This document shows positions 24,108 to 32,795 of a stretch of 64,000 bases of DNA, piece after piece; the first letter of the stretch is position 1, and each line of letters opens with the position of its first letter. A program made the position numbers and the translations under genes. The notes under the pieces are model-generated. The model was given only the letters and a program-made list of their open reading frames with translations, made no database searches and was not told the origin of the DNA. Source of the stretch: Candidatus Woesearchaeota archaeon (GTDB taxonomy: Archaea; Nanobdellota; Nanobdellia; Woesearchaeales; GCA-023898365); the NCBI GenBank assembly GCA_023898365.1, contig CP060219.1, forward strand, positions 868,001 to 932,000. Direction: 5' to 3'.

Positions 24108-24907
24108 AAGTGTTTATTCACGCAATTAATCCGATCGCATTCACCCTCATAGGTTTTCCTGTGAGATGGTACGGTCTTATCTACGTTCTGGGCTTTTTGT
24201 TGACGTATTTGTTCTTGCGTCATGCTCGAATGCGTGGCGCGCTAAAAAAAATCAGTGAAGATGATCTTGATTGGTTTATGTTTTGGCTCTTAATTGGAGT
24301 GGTAGTTGGAGCTCGTGTGTTCGCTATCTTTTTTTACTATGGTTCTTCTTTTCTTGCAGATCCTCTTGTTCTTTTTCGCATTTGGCAAGGAGGGCTTTCC
24401 TTTCATGGAGGTCTTGTCGGGGCATTCATCGCATCTTTTTTCTTTGCTCAAAAGCACAAGCTTGATTTTTTTTCTCTCGCAGACCTCATGGTGATTCCCG
24501 CATCGCTCGCATTGGCTCTTGGCAGAATTGCAAATTTTATTAATGGAGAACTGTTTGGCACCATAACTTCTTCTTCAGTCGGGGTAAATTTTGGTGGCGA
24601 GAAGAGTTTGGATGGCTCTTTAGTTTTTCGTCATCCCTACCAATTGTATGCCTCCGCTAAGAACTTTGTTCTCTTCTTTCTTCTCCTTGTGTGGGATCGC
24701 TCCACTACGTTTAAAAGAAGATTTCCTTCTGGTATACTGACTTTCTTTTTTCTTGCGAGTTATTCTTTCTTTCGTTTCATTCTTGACTTTTTACGTGAAG
24801 AACCTGATGTGTTTGTTGGTCTCTCCATGGGCCAGCTTCTTTCTCTCGCAATGTTTCTAGCTTCGTTTGTCTGGTTAGGGTACATTTTGAAAAGAAGAAA
24901 AAAATAA
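24104..24907 (+). CDS. lgt: Prolipoprotein diacylglyceryl transferase
   Basis: The 267-aa membrane enzyme moves a diacylglyceryl group from a phospholipid to the lipobox Cys of prolipoproteins. The Lgt signature is visible as GRIANFINGELFG (near 145), with VRWYGLIYVLGF at the N-terminus, GGLSFHGGLVGA, and HPYQLYAS; about seven membrane helices. Translation starts at TTG 24104 within a TTGA overlap. Lgt is mainly bacterial. A plausible substrate is the lipobox protein at 41389-42174, and the lipid donor in an archaeal membrane is an open question. Confidence 0.93.
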   Translation: MKVFIHAINPIAFTLIGFPVRWYGLIYVLGFLLTYLFLRHARMRGALKKISEDDLDWFMFWLLIGVVVGARVFAIFFYYGSSFLADPLVLFRIWQGGLSFHGGLVGAFIASFFFAQKHKLDFFSLADLMVIPASLALALGRIANFINGELFGTITSSSVGVNFGGEKSLDGSLVFRHPYQLYASAKNFVLFFLLLVWDRSTTFKRRFPSGILTFFFLASYSFFRFILDFLREEPDVFVGLSMGQLLSLAMFLASFVWLGYILKRRKK

Positions 24908-24910
24908 ATT

Positions 24911-25375
24911 TTACTTATGCGGACCCAGTACTTGCATATCAATGTCAAGGAACTGTTCTTTCTTTAAATCCTCGATGATGAAGTAACTTTCTTTTTTGGT
25001 GATGTCAAAATCATCAAGTTCTCGTGTAAAAGAGTCCATGTCATCAATGTTTTCGAAAATTGCTTCAATAAGGAAGTCAAATTCTCCGTTGATGCGAGAG
25101 ATGTTGTTGATACTTGCATGGTTCATCAGATACATGAGCAATTTTTCTTTTGTTTCTTTATTTGCTTTCAAGAGACTGGTCATGCGCACGTCGTATCCAA
25201 GTTTTTTGTAGTCAAGAATACACGTATGTTTCTTGATGATGCTTTTTTCAAATTGCTTCAATTTGTCGTAAATGGTACTGACCGGAATTTGTGTCATGCG
25301 GGACAGTTTGGTCAGTGAACTTCGCGCATTTTTCCGCAAATACCCCATAATTATTTTATCTTTTTCAGCTCTCAT
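24911..25375 (-). CDS. Lrp/AsnC-type transcriptional regulator
   Basis: The 154-aa product has an N-terminal helix-turn-helix (IIMGYLRKNARSSLTKLSRM, VSTIYDKLKQFEK) and a C-terminal ligand-binding RAM-like domain (NNISRINGEFDFLIEAIF). A Shine-Dalgarno GGAGGT 8 nt before ATG 25375 decides the start. It is divergent from a 514-aa unknown gene, and two palindromes lie in the control region, so autoregulation plus control of the neighbour is likely. Confidence 0.85.
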   Translation of the reverse strand: MRAEKDKIIMGYLRKNARSSLTKLSRMTQIPVSTIYDKLKQFEKSIIKKHTCILDYKKLGYDVRMTSLLKANKETKEKLLMYLMNHASINNISRINGEFDFLIEAIFENIDDMDSFTRELDDFDITKKESYFIIEDLKKEQFLDIDMQVLGPHK

Positions 25376-25453
25376 ACACGTTACCTCCGCAATCATAACG
25401 CCTTTCTTGCAGATTCAGATAGTTAAACTTTTTTTACGAAAAAAACCCTTCAC

Positions 25454-25472
25454 ATTCAGAAAAATCCTGAAT
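25454..25472. promoter_or_regulatory. Palindrome 1 in the Lrp-divergent promoter
   Basis: ATTCAG-N7-CTGAAT with perfect 6-bp arms. It lies next to a TTTATAAA element at about 25483-25490. It shares the TTCAG/CTGAA half-sites with palindrome 2 and is a candidate Lrp-family operator. Confidence 0.55.
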
Positions 25473-25502
25473 CTGAACATTCATTTATAAATGACGGAAT
25501 AT

Positions 25503-25523
25503 TTTCAGTCATTTTTCCTGAAA
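25503..25523. promoter_or_regulatory. Palindrome 2 in the Lrp-divergent promoter
   Basis: TTTCAG-N9-CTGAAA with perfect 6-bp arms. It overlaps the transcription start predicted about 25 nt after TTTATAAA, a position where a bound repressor would block transcription of the 514-aa gene. Confidence 0.55.
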
Positions 25524-25563
25524 CAAAATCTTTATGAAGGTGGCTACTCTTCAATAAAACTGC

Positions 25564-27108
25564 ATGAAACAGCTGCGCAGGGGGATTATTGAACTTTTTG
25601 ATGAAATAGGAAAGGAGTTAACAACATCACAAATTGTTGAAGCACTCTACGCGGATGAATTGCGTGCAATTACTGATATTTTACAACAACCATACGCGTC
25701 TGCTCCTGAAAAAACAAAAGCAAAGAACTTGAAGGCGGAACTCCACCGGCGACTGCTCTATCATCTCAACAAATTAACTGATGATCACGAACTCTTTGTC
25801 TCAAAGATTGTAGGCCGGGGTGAAAAAGTTTTCAAAAGTTTTTCAAAGCAAACAACTTCTCCTGTTTCTCAAAAAGCCTACTCTTTCTTCGGACTTGAAG
25901 AATACTTAGAAAAAAACATTTTAGTGCTCGATCGTCAAACGTTTCATTCTCATGTTGCGGCGCTTGTTATTGATGCACATTCATTTTCTTCGCTGCGACA
26001 ACTCGAAGAATTCACCTTGACGTGCGCCACTTTCACTTCTGACGTGATCGGCATTCACGCCATGCAACATTTTTTTACTCCTGATGCTCGAAAAGATCTC
26101 CTTCGTTTTCTCAAAAAAGTCACGCGCGACCTTGAAGAGACAAGAAAGCGACTTTCCTTAAGCATTGATCTTGCAGAAGTAGATGAACACGTCTTGTTCG
26201 ATGTCATTGATGCACTTAAAGATCTGTATGTGCCTGTTTCACTTGTTTTTGAGGTTGGTGTTACTGTTCTTCAGCAAAGACGTGCTTTTCTTCGCAAACT
26301 CTTCACGCAATTGTTTACTGTTCACGCAGAAGTGTATTTTCAAAATAAAGATGTTGTTGTTAGTCCCTTTCTTGTTGGCAAAAGAGGAATTTATCGCTTT
26401 TCAGAAAAAGAATGGCTGTCTCGAGAAAATTCTCGGATGTATGTTGCCTGCGTGTTGCCAGTCATCGTTGATGTGCAACGTTTTTTTAACCAATACACGT
26501 CGCCTTCGGCATTCCACGATTTGCTTCGCAAAATCAATAAGTGGCTCCTAACCATGCACAACATGGAACGCGCTCAGCCTCCACCCTATTTGTTCACGTT
26601 GCAGTCATTGAATATTAATGTGAATCGTTCGTTTTCGCTAACAAGAAACAGTATTCGGTTTTGGAATTTTAATTGGGAACAAGCAAGACAATATCATATT
26701 ACAGAATTGTTGCAAGCTTCTCGTGAGCAAACAAAGGAGTTTTGCCGCAATGAATGGGCAATCTATAATTCCTGCGGCATTCCTATTCGATTCAAGAATG
26801 CGTTTGCCACAGCGTTTAATGACAATGAGGAGTTAGACCTTTCTAAACGAATTTATCGCAAGTTCACTATTTCGCAATCAAAGGATTTATACGCGCCACA
26901 AATAAAAGAGTTCTTACTCGAACGAGAAAAGTTATTCTCTCTCTTTGATGGAGGAGATCGATTACGTATTTTTAGAACAGGAAAGTTCACTGAGGATGAT
27001 GTGCTCTTTGAAATCAGCATCCTTCTTGCAAATTACGGCATTAGTTTTTTTAAGTTTGCATTTGGAGAACGGCCAAGAGGGGCAAGTCTAACTGATTATT
27101 TTACGTAA
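25564..27108 (+). CDS. Unknown 514-aa protein paired with a ThyA-like protein
   Basis: No family was recognised. The N-terminus (about 1-75) looks like a winged helix (GIIELFDEIGKELTTSQIVEAL ... LHRRLLYHLNKL). The rest is a large, mixed alpha/beta soluble protein rich in Phe and Arg, with no signal peptide, membrane helix or P-loop. Notable stretches are VEVDEHVLFDVIDALKDLY-like helices near 215 and FRTGKFTEDDVLFEIS near 480. The ThyA-like gene follows after 5 nt. The gene is divergent from an Lrp regulator with palindromes between them. Confidence 0.75.
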   Translation: MKQLRRGIIELFDEIGKELTTSQIVEALYADELRAITDILQQPYASAPEKTKAKNLKAELHRRLLYHLNKLTDDHELFVSKIVGRGEKVFKSFSKQTTSPVSQKAYSFFGLEEYLEKNILVLDRQTFHSHVAALVIDAHSFSSLRQLEEFTLTCATFTSDVIGIHAMQHFFTPDARKDLLRFLKKVTRDLEETRKRLSLSIDLAEVDEHVLFDVIDALKDLYVPVSLVFEVGVTVLQQRRAFLRKLFTQLFTVHAEVYFQNKDVVVSPFLVGKRGIYRFSEKEWLSRENSRMYVACVLPVIVDVQRFFNQYTSPSAFHDLLRKINKWLLTMHNMERAQPPPYLFTLQSLNINVNRSFSLTRNSIRFWNFNWEQARQYHITELLQASREQTKEFCRNEWAIYNSCGIPIRFKNAFATAFNDNEELDLSKRIYRKFTISQSKDLYAPQIKEFLLEREKLFSLFDGGDRLRIFRTGKFTEDDVLFEISILLANYGISFFKFAFGERPRGASLTDYFT

Positions 27109-27113
27109 AGAAA

Positions 27114-27776
27114 ATGGAACTACAAACAGATAACGCACTTGAAGCATGGTTCACGTTGTTAACTCATGTTCATCGCTCAGGAAAAGAAAGTAGCATTCAC
27201 TCTCGTCGCTATAAAGAAATATACAGTATTTTACTTTCTCTTCGGTCACCCATATTCCAATTAGAAGATCCTATTCACTTGTTAAGTTCAATGCAAGAGT
27301 GGATTTTCCCTTCGAAAGAAGAATTGCGCGACAGTATTCTTGCCGATCTTGCAAACCCCTTTAGTGATTTCAATTATGGAAAGCGCATTTTTAATTTTAA
27401 AGGAAAATTGAATCAAGTTGATGAATTTCTTGTACCGTTACTTGAAAAAGATCCTTCTTCAAGAAGAGGCGTCCTTTCTTTTTATGATCCTCTCGTTGAT
27501 TCGATTCCCGGTAAAATATCTCCTTCTCTCCTGTCAATTATTGCGCGGGTTTCCGCAGGTCATCTCTCTTTAACCGCAATTTTTCGCTCCAGCGATGTCT
27601 TTATTGGTCTTCCAGCAAATATCTTCCAATTATCGGTTCTTCAGTCATTTCTTGCAAAAAAACTCAGGCTCAAGCCAGGAGACCTTTCTTTCTTTCTTGT
27701 CAATGCCCATTACTACCTTGAACACGAGTCCGCAATGACTGATCTTGCCAAACGCGTAGGTAAAACTTTTAAATAG
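27114..27776 (+). CDS. Thymidylate-synthase homologue lacking the catalytic cysteine
   Basis: The 220-aa product aligns with the C-terminal two thirds of thymidylate synthases, archaeal type: YGKR (88-91), the dUMP-phosphate arginines SSRR (115-118), GHLSLTAIFRSSD (R158, D161), GLPANI (N169) and NAHYY (H199, Y201). At the nucleophile site, where active enzymes have Pro-Cys, it reads SPSLLS with Ser138; the following His and Gln are also replaced. It could bind a nucleotide but should not carry out normal dTMP synthesis. It follows the 514-aa unknown gene by 5 nt and is probably its functional partner. Alternatives are a modified-pyrimidine enzyme or a sensor. Confidence 0.75.
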   Translation: MELQTDNALEAWFTLLTHVHRSGKESSIHSRRYKEIYSILLSLRSPIFQLEDPIHLLSSMQEWIFPSKEELRDSILADLANPFSDFNYGKRIFNFKGKLNQVDEFLVPLLEKDPSSRRGVLSFYDPLVDSIPGKISPSLLSIIARVSAGHLSLTAIFRSSDVFIGLPANIFQLSVLQSFLAKKLRLKPGDLSFFLVNAHYYLEHESAMTDLAKRVGKTFK

Positions 27777-27813
27777 AACAATATCTGTAGAACGGGTGTG
27801 AGAGGGTTGAGTT

Positions 27814-30800
27814 ATGAGTAAGGACATGCGTTTCTTCGTTTTGGTCTTAGCAGGATTGCTTTTCTTCGTTTTTCAGAGTTCTTCAGTGTTTGCTGCAACA
27901 TGCCAAACCTATGGCGGGCAAACAATTCATGACAATTATACAAACGCAACGATTGATGTCTCGTGGCAGGACTGTGTGCTTTTTAACAAAACCATCACTT
28001 TTCCTCTAACAATTGACTTTGCAGAAGGAATCAATCGATCAAATATGACTATGCTCTTTCACAACGGCTCTGCAACAACGATCACCGCGCAGAGTTTTGC
28101 TCTCGATCCGTATGCAGCTAATTGGGCGTTACCGGTGACAAATAGTTCGCTTAACCTGTCATCATCAACAATTGTTCTTGTCACGTTAAGCGCGTCAGGT
28201 GCAACGAATGAATTTGTCAACCTAACAATCAATTATTCGAATGGCACCAAACAAGGCTTGTTTAATGTAACGTTCTTGCTTGCCTTTAATGATTCTCTTC
28301 CTTTAACATTCCAAACGAAAGATTACAACAACGCAGCTCTTGGTTCGGTTCTGGTTACGCTGTATTATGAGAATGGAACGGTTGCTGCAACAAACACCTC
28401 AACCGGGGCGGGTCTGGCAACATTTTCTGTTCCAGCAAATAGCTACTATTATACTGCAACAAAGGCACTTCATTACAATAAAACTCAGACAGCTGCAAAT
28501 GCCTTAATTACGCTGACGAATAAATCATTCACTGCCCTCTTGCGCCCTTTTGACACTGCAGTGCCTGAAGTTATTGTAAATAGCACCATGTTTCCTTTAC
28601 TTGCTGCGCGAGCTATTTTTGACACGGCAACCCCGTACTTTAATTTTAGTGCAACGGACGCAATTGACACCTCGCTTCGCTGTGAAGTGCGAGTAAATTA
28701 TGTTAATAACAGTTTGTATGCGTACAGAAATTTGACGGGAGTGAACGGTAATGCAGTGACGAACACGATTTCGATTGCTGCAGATGGAACATATGAATTC
28801 ATGCCGGTTTGCTTTGATGATGCAAATAATTCAAATTCTCTTATTTATCTAAACACTGCGAAAACGCTTACGGACAGTGACGGAGTTACTTTCAAAGTTG
28901 ATACAACCGCTCCACAATTCACTTCACTTCGTTATACGGCAAACAGTGTTAAGAATAACACTTATGTTACGTTTACGATTAATGTTAGTGATACGCATTT
29001 AAACACGTCAAGCGTTAATGCGAGTGTCGATGGTATGCCTGCAAAGCTTGTTTCTTTTGCGAATAACTCGTTTACTTTTCGCTTTCATGTAAATTCGACG
29101 GTGTTTAACACCTCTCTTGGAACGCACGCAGTAAGCGTGTACGCAAATGATACGCGTTACTATGTTGGAGAACTCTTGCTTAACCATGAAAACTCAACAA
29201 CGTTTGCTCAAAATTTCACTCACGATTTTGTTCGTCCAACTATTACTTCGATTAAGTTTAATGCTACCACTTTTGTTAATGCTACAACTGGTGTTGCTCG
29301 TGCTGCGAGTATTGCTATTAAGTTTTCCGAATACATGTCGTTGGTTACGGTCACCCTCTCAGATGGCGCTGCAACGTACGCGTTTAATAAATCATTTGAT
29401 AACGCAACAAACACGACAACAATTGATCCATATTTACTCTTGCCATACAACAAGACGTTGTTTCTCACTATTAGTTCGTCGTCGCGGGATAATGCATCAA
29501 ACACGCTCACTTCAGCAACCACGGTAAATTTTACCACTGTTCCACGTGATACAGATGGAGATACGATTTTTGACAGTGTTGATCCAGACGATGATAATGA
29601 TGGGATTAACGATACCGATGATTTTGTTTTAGGTAATGGCACTCATATTATGTCAAATGTGCAGAATTTGTTTCTAACAATTAATGGTTCTACAAACCTT
29701 TCTCGAAACATAACTGGTTTTCAGCATGTTTCAATTTCAAACAATATATCGTTCCAAATAAATTTTACCTATAATTTTTCTTCTCTTTCAACTCTTGACC
29801 TGGGTAATATCACCATTATGAACGACACAAGAGGATATCTCATCCACGGTCTTGCAGGAATTCGAAAAAACATTTCTATGGATACTTCGTTGCCTTCAAC
29901 GGAAGGAGTATGTGTTCATGCAAGTGGCACGGATCCTGACTTTTCTTATGTTTCCGCTGCGTGCACTGATTCTGATGAATTATGGGTTCCTTGTGGTGGA
30001 AGCACAGTCATTGGCGCATACACGTGTGCAAACACGTCTGGTACGCGCACTGTGCGCAACGTTTCAAGCTCCATTTTAGTGTTTATGAATAAAACGGTGC
30101 CTCCTCGCTTATATGGGCACCAAGTGCTAGAGAGTTCTGCAATTCGATCTGGCTATTCTGTTACGGTGGGACAAACGAGTGTTCAAATTCGTTTCAACAC
30201 GTATGAAGTTGCCACGTGTTATTTTTCTAAAGAAAATAATACAAGAAATTGGTCACAGATGGCTTCACACACAGATTTGTTTACGGCAACAAATGCTGGA
30301 AAGACGCACACCGCAAGCGTCACAACAAATACGACAAGCGGATCATTTACGTATGTCTATGTTGCTTGTCGCGATGCCTATGGTAACGTTCACGCGCCTC
30401 CGTTCGCCTATGGTGATGCAAACAGCTCTCGATTTTACAACGTGTTCAAGATTAAGTACCTTGTTTCAGGAGGGTCGTCTTCAACTGCCGCTTCTGAAGA
30501 AACGGTTTCTGGCGGTCTTGGCAGCGTCAGTGAGTTTGTCACGCGAACATTCACGTGGATTGGTGCGCTTGCAAACGTTCCTTTGCTTGCAGAAACTGAT
30601 GCAACTGGTCTTGCTTTCGTTTCTTATTCATTTACTCCGCTTATTGACACGACTCGCATGCAGCTTCAAGCAAAACAATATCTTGGAGAGCCAAATACGC
30701 TTCTTGGTGGGTATCAAGTTTTTGCCTATCTTCTTTTGGATTTCTATCCTTTAGATGAAACAGAAATGAGTGGGGGGATACTAACTTTTAGAGTAAATAA

Positions 30801-31314
30801 AAGTTCTTTCTCGTCCAGAAATTTAGGCCTTGACGCACTTTCTCTTTTCAAGTATGAAGATAGTGCGTGGACGTCTCTTCCTATTTCTTATACTCGTGGA
30901 GATAACACGTATTTTTATTTTACTGCGTCTACAAAGTTTTTTGGTTTGTATGCAATCGCGCTTCCTGCGCTTCCTGTTGCTCAGACTTCTGTAACTCCTC
31001 TTGCTAATGATTCTGACCCTAATGCAACGATTGTTTTTGCTCCCTTAGATAATGAATCAAATTTCACTGGTGGCTTTGCGTATACGCTTCCTGAAGATTC
31101 TTCGTTTGGAGGGTTTTCGTTTACGAAATTCTCTTTTGGATTCTTGGCATTTCTTGCCTTGCTGGTCTTGTCCCTTATTGGCTTTTATGTGTATCAAACA
31201 AAGCTTGTCGATTTTGGTGTCAAGCAGGACGATCATATTCTTCGTTTTGATGATATAATTGAAGAACTTGGTTCTGAAGAAAGTGATGCATTGAAGCGTC
31301 AAAAGAAAAAGTAA
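27814..31314 (+). CDS. Large secreted, membrane-anchored surface protein
   Basis: The 1166-aa product has a signal peptide (about 1-28, ending VFA), an Asn/Thr/Ser-rich region with many N-x-S/T sites and Ig-like repeats (about 30-570), a thrombospondin type 3-like calcium segment (DTDGDTIFDSVDPDDDNDG near 580), a C-terminal PGF-pre-PGF-like domain (about 900-1050, with TFRVNKSSF and YFYFTASTKFFGLYAIAL), one membrane helix (about 1103-1130) and a charged cytoplasmic tail ending KRQKKK. It is probably a glycosylated cell-surface or adhesion protein. The ATG is at 27814. Confidence 0.85.
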   Translation: MSKDMRFFVLVLAGLLFFVFQSSSVFAATCQTYGGQTIHDNYTNATIDVSWQDCVLFNKTITFPLTIDFAEGINRSNMTMLFHNGSATTITAQSFALDPYAANWALPVTNSSLNLSSSTIVLVTLSASGATNEFVNLTINYSNGTKQGLFNVTFLLAFNDSLPLTFQTKDYNNAALGSVLVTLYYENGTVAATNTSTGAGLATFSVPANSYYYTATKALHYNKTQTAANALITLTNKSFTALLRPFDTAVPEVIVNSTMFPLLAARAIFDTATPYFNFSATDAIDTSLRCEVRVNYVNNSLYAYRNLTGVNGNAVTNTISIAADGTYEFMPVCFDDANNSNSLIYLNTAKTLTDSDGVTFKVDTTAPQFTSLRYTANSVKNNTYVTFTINVSDTHLNTSSVNASVDGMPAKLVSFANNSFTFRFHVNSTVFNTSLGTHAVSVYANDTRYYVGELLLNHENSTTFAQNFTHDFVRPTITSIKFNATTFVNATTGVARAASIAIKFSEYMSLVTVTLSDGAATYAFNKSFDNATNTTTIDPYLLLPYNKTLFLTISSSSRDNASNTLTSATTVNFTTVPRDTDGDTIFDSVDPDDDNDGINDTDDFVLGNGTHIMSNVQNLFLTINGSTNLSRNITGFQHVSISNNISFQINFTYNFSSLSTLDLGNITIMNDTRGYLIHGLAGIRKNISMDTSLPSTEGVCVHASGTDPDFSYVSAACTDSDELWVPCGGSTVIGAYTCANTSGTRTVRNVSSSILVFMNKTVPPRLYGHQVLESSAIRSGYSVTVGQTSVQIRFNTYEVATCYFSKENNTRNWSQMASHTDLFTATNAGKTHTASVTTNTTSGSFTYVYVACRDAYGNVHAPPFAYGDANSSRFYNVFKIKYLVSGGSSSTAASEETVSGGLGSVSEFVTRTFTWIGALANVPLLAETDATGLAFVSYSFTPLIDTTRMQLQAKQYLGEPNTLLGGYQVFAYLLLDFYPLDETEMSGGILTFRVNKSSFSSRNLGLDALSLFKYEDSAWTSLPISYTRGDNTYFYFTASTKFFGLYAIALPALPVAQTSVTPLANDSDPNATIVFAPLDNESNFTGGFAYTLPEDSSFGGFSFTKFSFGFLAFLALLVLSLIGFYVYQTKLVDFGVKQDDHILRFDDIIEELGSEESDALKRQKKK

Positions 31315-31375
31315 TGCTTTGTTTCTTTTTATTGAATTATCTTTATAGTGTATTCTTCTTCTGTTTTTAGTGGTT
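31315..31375. other. Gene-free stretch after the surface-protein gene
   Basis: The 352-bp gap 31315-31666 starts with T-rich runs after the stop (possible termination signal). It then holds the candidate ncRNA (31376-31465, minus strand) and its TATA box, then AT-rich sequence with the TATTTATAAAG-type promoter (about 31623-31633) of the DUF655 gene. No open frame of note was seen. Confidence 0.5.
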
Positions 31376-31386
31376 AAAAAGAAAAA
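31376..31386 (-). terminator. T-tract terminator of the candidate small RNA
   Basis: Minus strand T5-C-T5, 5 nt after the closing stem. Confidence 0.45.
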
Positions 31387-31465
31387 CTGAAGTTGCAAGG
31401 GGAAGAAAAGGAAAAGGGGTGTGTGAGGTGTGTGTTGTGATGAGCGAGTATCCCCTTGCGACCTC
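31376..31465 (-). ncRNA. Candidate small RNA with a G-poor loop
   Basis: Minus strand: a TATA element (31488-31496) predicts a start near 31465. The RNA would open with GTCGCAAGGGGA (31462-31451), pair with TCCCCTTGCAAC (31403-31392) as a 12-bp stem with one G-U pair, and expose a 47-nt loop almost free of G, rich in CA and CU runs. It ends in T5-C-T5 (31386-31376), a good archaeal terminator. Promoter, stem and terminator line up, but no known family matches. The loop contains CACCTCAC, resembling anti-Shine-Dalgarno sequence. Confidence 0.5.
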
Positions 31466-31666
31466 TATTCATTAGAGAGTAGTACTAATATATAAATGTT
31501 TCGTTTTCTTCATTACTTGAGAGTAATAATTTGTTCTTATATGGTGTTTTCAGCTCTTCTTTTGCTTGTTTAGTTTTTCAAAAAACTCAATATTGACTTT
31601 TTAAAGGTTCAAATTTAGAAAGATTTATAAAGAAGACAGTCTGGCATCACTCGGGGGCTGATCATC

Positions 31667-32227
31667 ATGACCAAAGAAGAATACGCTGTAGTTCTTGACT
31701 TCTTGCCAAACGGCTATCCTTTTGATAAGCGGCCAATGCATGTGAAGACGCCCATCGTGCAAGCAATAGGCACTGCATCATTTGCGCTCTTTGAACTTAC
31801 GCCAAAGAAAGGAATCTTTTTGCAACCTCATGAAGAAGTCTATATAGGGCCAGATAAACGTGATAAGATCCACCACATTGCTGGTCGCGTTTCCATGAGT
31901 AAATTAACGCACACAGCGAAAGCTGAACTGACACATGTTGTTAAACTCCTTGTTGAGCGAAATCAACAGCGTTTTGTTGAGTTCTTCAATAAAGCACAAC
32001 CATTAAGTACGCGTATGCACTCCATAGAGCTCCTTCCTGGTGTTGGAAAGAAACACATGTGGGAAATTATCGAAGAGCGCCGCGTTGAGCCATTCAAGAG
32101 CTTTGCAGATATAAAGACGAGAGTGAAGCTTCTTTCAGATCCAGAAAAGCTTGTTATCAAGAGAATTCTTGATGAATTAAGTGGCAATGAGAAACATCAG
32201 CTCTTTGTCGAGCGAGAACAAGCGTAA
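31667..32227 (+). CDS. DUF655 putative RNA/DNA-binding protein
   Basis: The 186-aa archaeal family protein has an N-terminal OB-like beta domain (EYAVVLDFLPNGYPF) and a C-terminal helix-hairpin-helix (LLPGVGKKHMWEIIEERR, near 125), suggesting nucleic-acid binding. Family function is unknown; in other archaea it sits near translation and rRNA-modification genes. TATA (ATTTATAAAG) about 40 nt upstream. Confidence 0.88.
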   Translation: MTKEEYAVVLDFLPNGYPFDKRPMHVKTPIVQAIGTASFALFELTPKKGIFLQPHEEVYIGPDKRDKIHHIAGRVSMSKLTHTAKAELTHVVKLLVERNQQRFVEFFNKAQPLSTRMHSIELLPGVGKKHMWEIIEERRVEPFKSFADIKTRVKLLSDPEKLVIKRILDELSGNEKHQLFVEREQA

Positions 32228-32285
32228 ATAATTGTTTTCTTATTCTTTCTTTATTGTTGTCATTTTGGTGCATCTGGTAGTGTGC

Positions 32286-32612
32286 TTATTGTATGCTGTC
32301 TTTGACGGCATGCGCAATATTCTTTGCGGTAATAGCATAATGGTTTAGATGTGCAATGACTTTTCCGTGTTGCACGATAAGAAGTTGCGGTGATTGATGC
32401 CTCACACCGTACGTATCTTGAATGTCTATTTTAAGCTTATGATTATCTTGCACATAGAAGTGGTACGTTTTGATCTTGTGGGTGGAAAGAAACAAGTCAA
32501 GTTCATCTTTTGCAAATGCTGCGATACCGCACTGTCTGCTATCTTTAAAGATAAAAAAGAACTCTCCTGTACAGTCACTTACTTGTTTACAGGAATGATA
32601 AGGGGAGGTCAT
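32286..32612 (-). CDS. YtxJ-like monothiol thioredoxin-fold protein
   Basis: The 108-aa product resembles the bacillithiol-system YtxJ family: a first strand and Cys (KDSRQCGIA, Cys near 28), then DTYGVRHQSPQLLIVQHGKV and HLNHYAIT. The second cysteine of CxxC is absent, giving a monothiol. Bacillithiol is not expected in archaea, so another low-molecular-weight thiol or a direct protein partner is possible. It overlaps the Cys-rich gene upstream (ATGA). Confidence 0.75.
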   Translation of the reverse strand: MTSPYHSCKQVSDCTGEFFFIFKDSRQCGIAAFAKDELDLFLSTHKIKTYHFYVQDNHKLKIDIQDTYGVRHQSPQLLIVQHGKVIAHLNHYAITAKNIAHAVKDSIQ

Positions 32613-32752
32613 GCTTTACTTGCTTTTATTGCTTTGCGAACATGATCTAATTCGTCAAGCAATGCTTTCTCGTACGCTTTAAGTTCATCCATTGTTAATT
32701 CTTTCTTTTCATGGCAGCCGCAATGGCCTCCACAGCATTCGTCATGTGTCAT
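32609..32752 (-). CDS. Small Cys/His-rich metal-binding candidate
   Basis: This 47-aa product has a CCGGHCGCH cluster at the N-terminus, then a helix (LTMDELKAYEKALLDELDHV). The ATG at 32752 is chosen because a longer frame would run into the upstream gene. The 4-nt overlap with the YtxJ-like gene suggests a joint redox or metal-handling role. Confidence 0.6.
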   Translation of the reverse strand: MTHDECCGGHCGCHEKKELTMDELKAYEKALLDELDHVRKAIKASKA

Positions 32753-32795
32753 ACTCCTCGAAACTAATTTACTCTTTAAAAAAGTAATGAAAGTA

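Noticed and set aside
25411..25420. Third operator TTCAG near the Lrp gene
   Set aside because: Only one half-site, no matching CTGAA partner.
31434..31442. Box C-like GTGATGA on the plus strand
   Set aside because: No matching D box (CTGA) downstream at the proper distance; the minus-strand small RNA explains the segment better.
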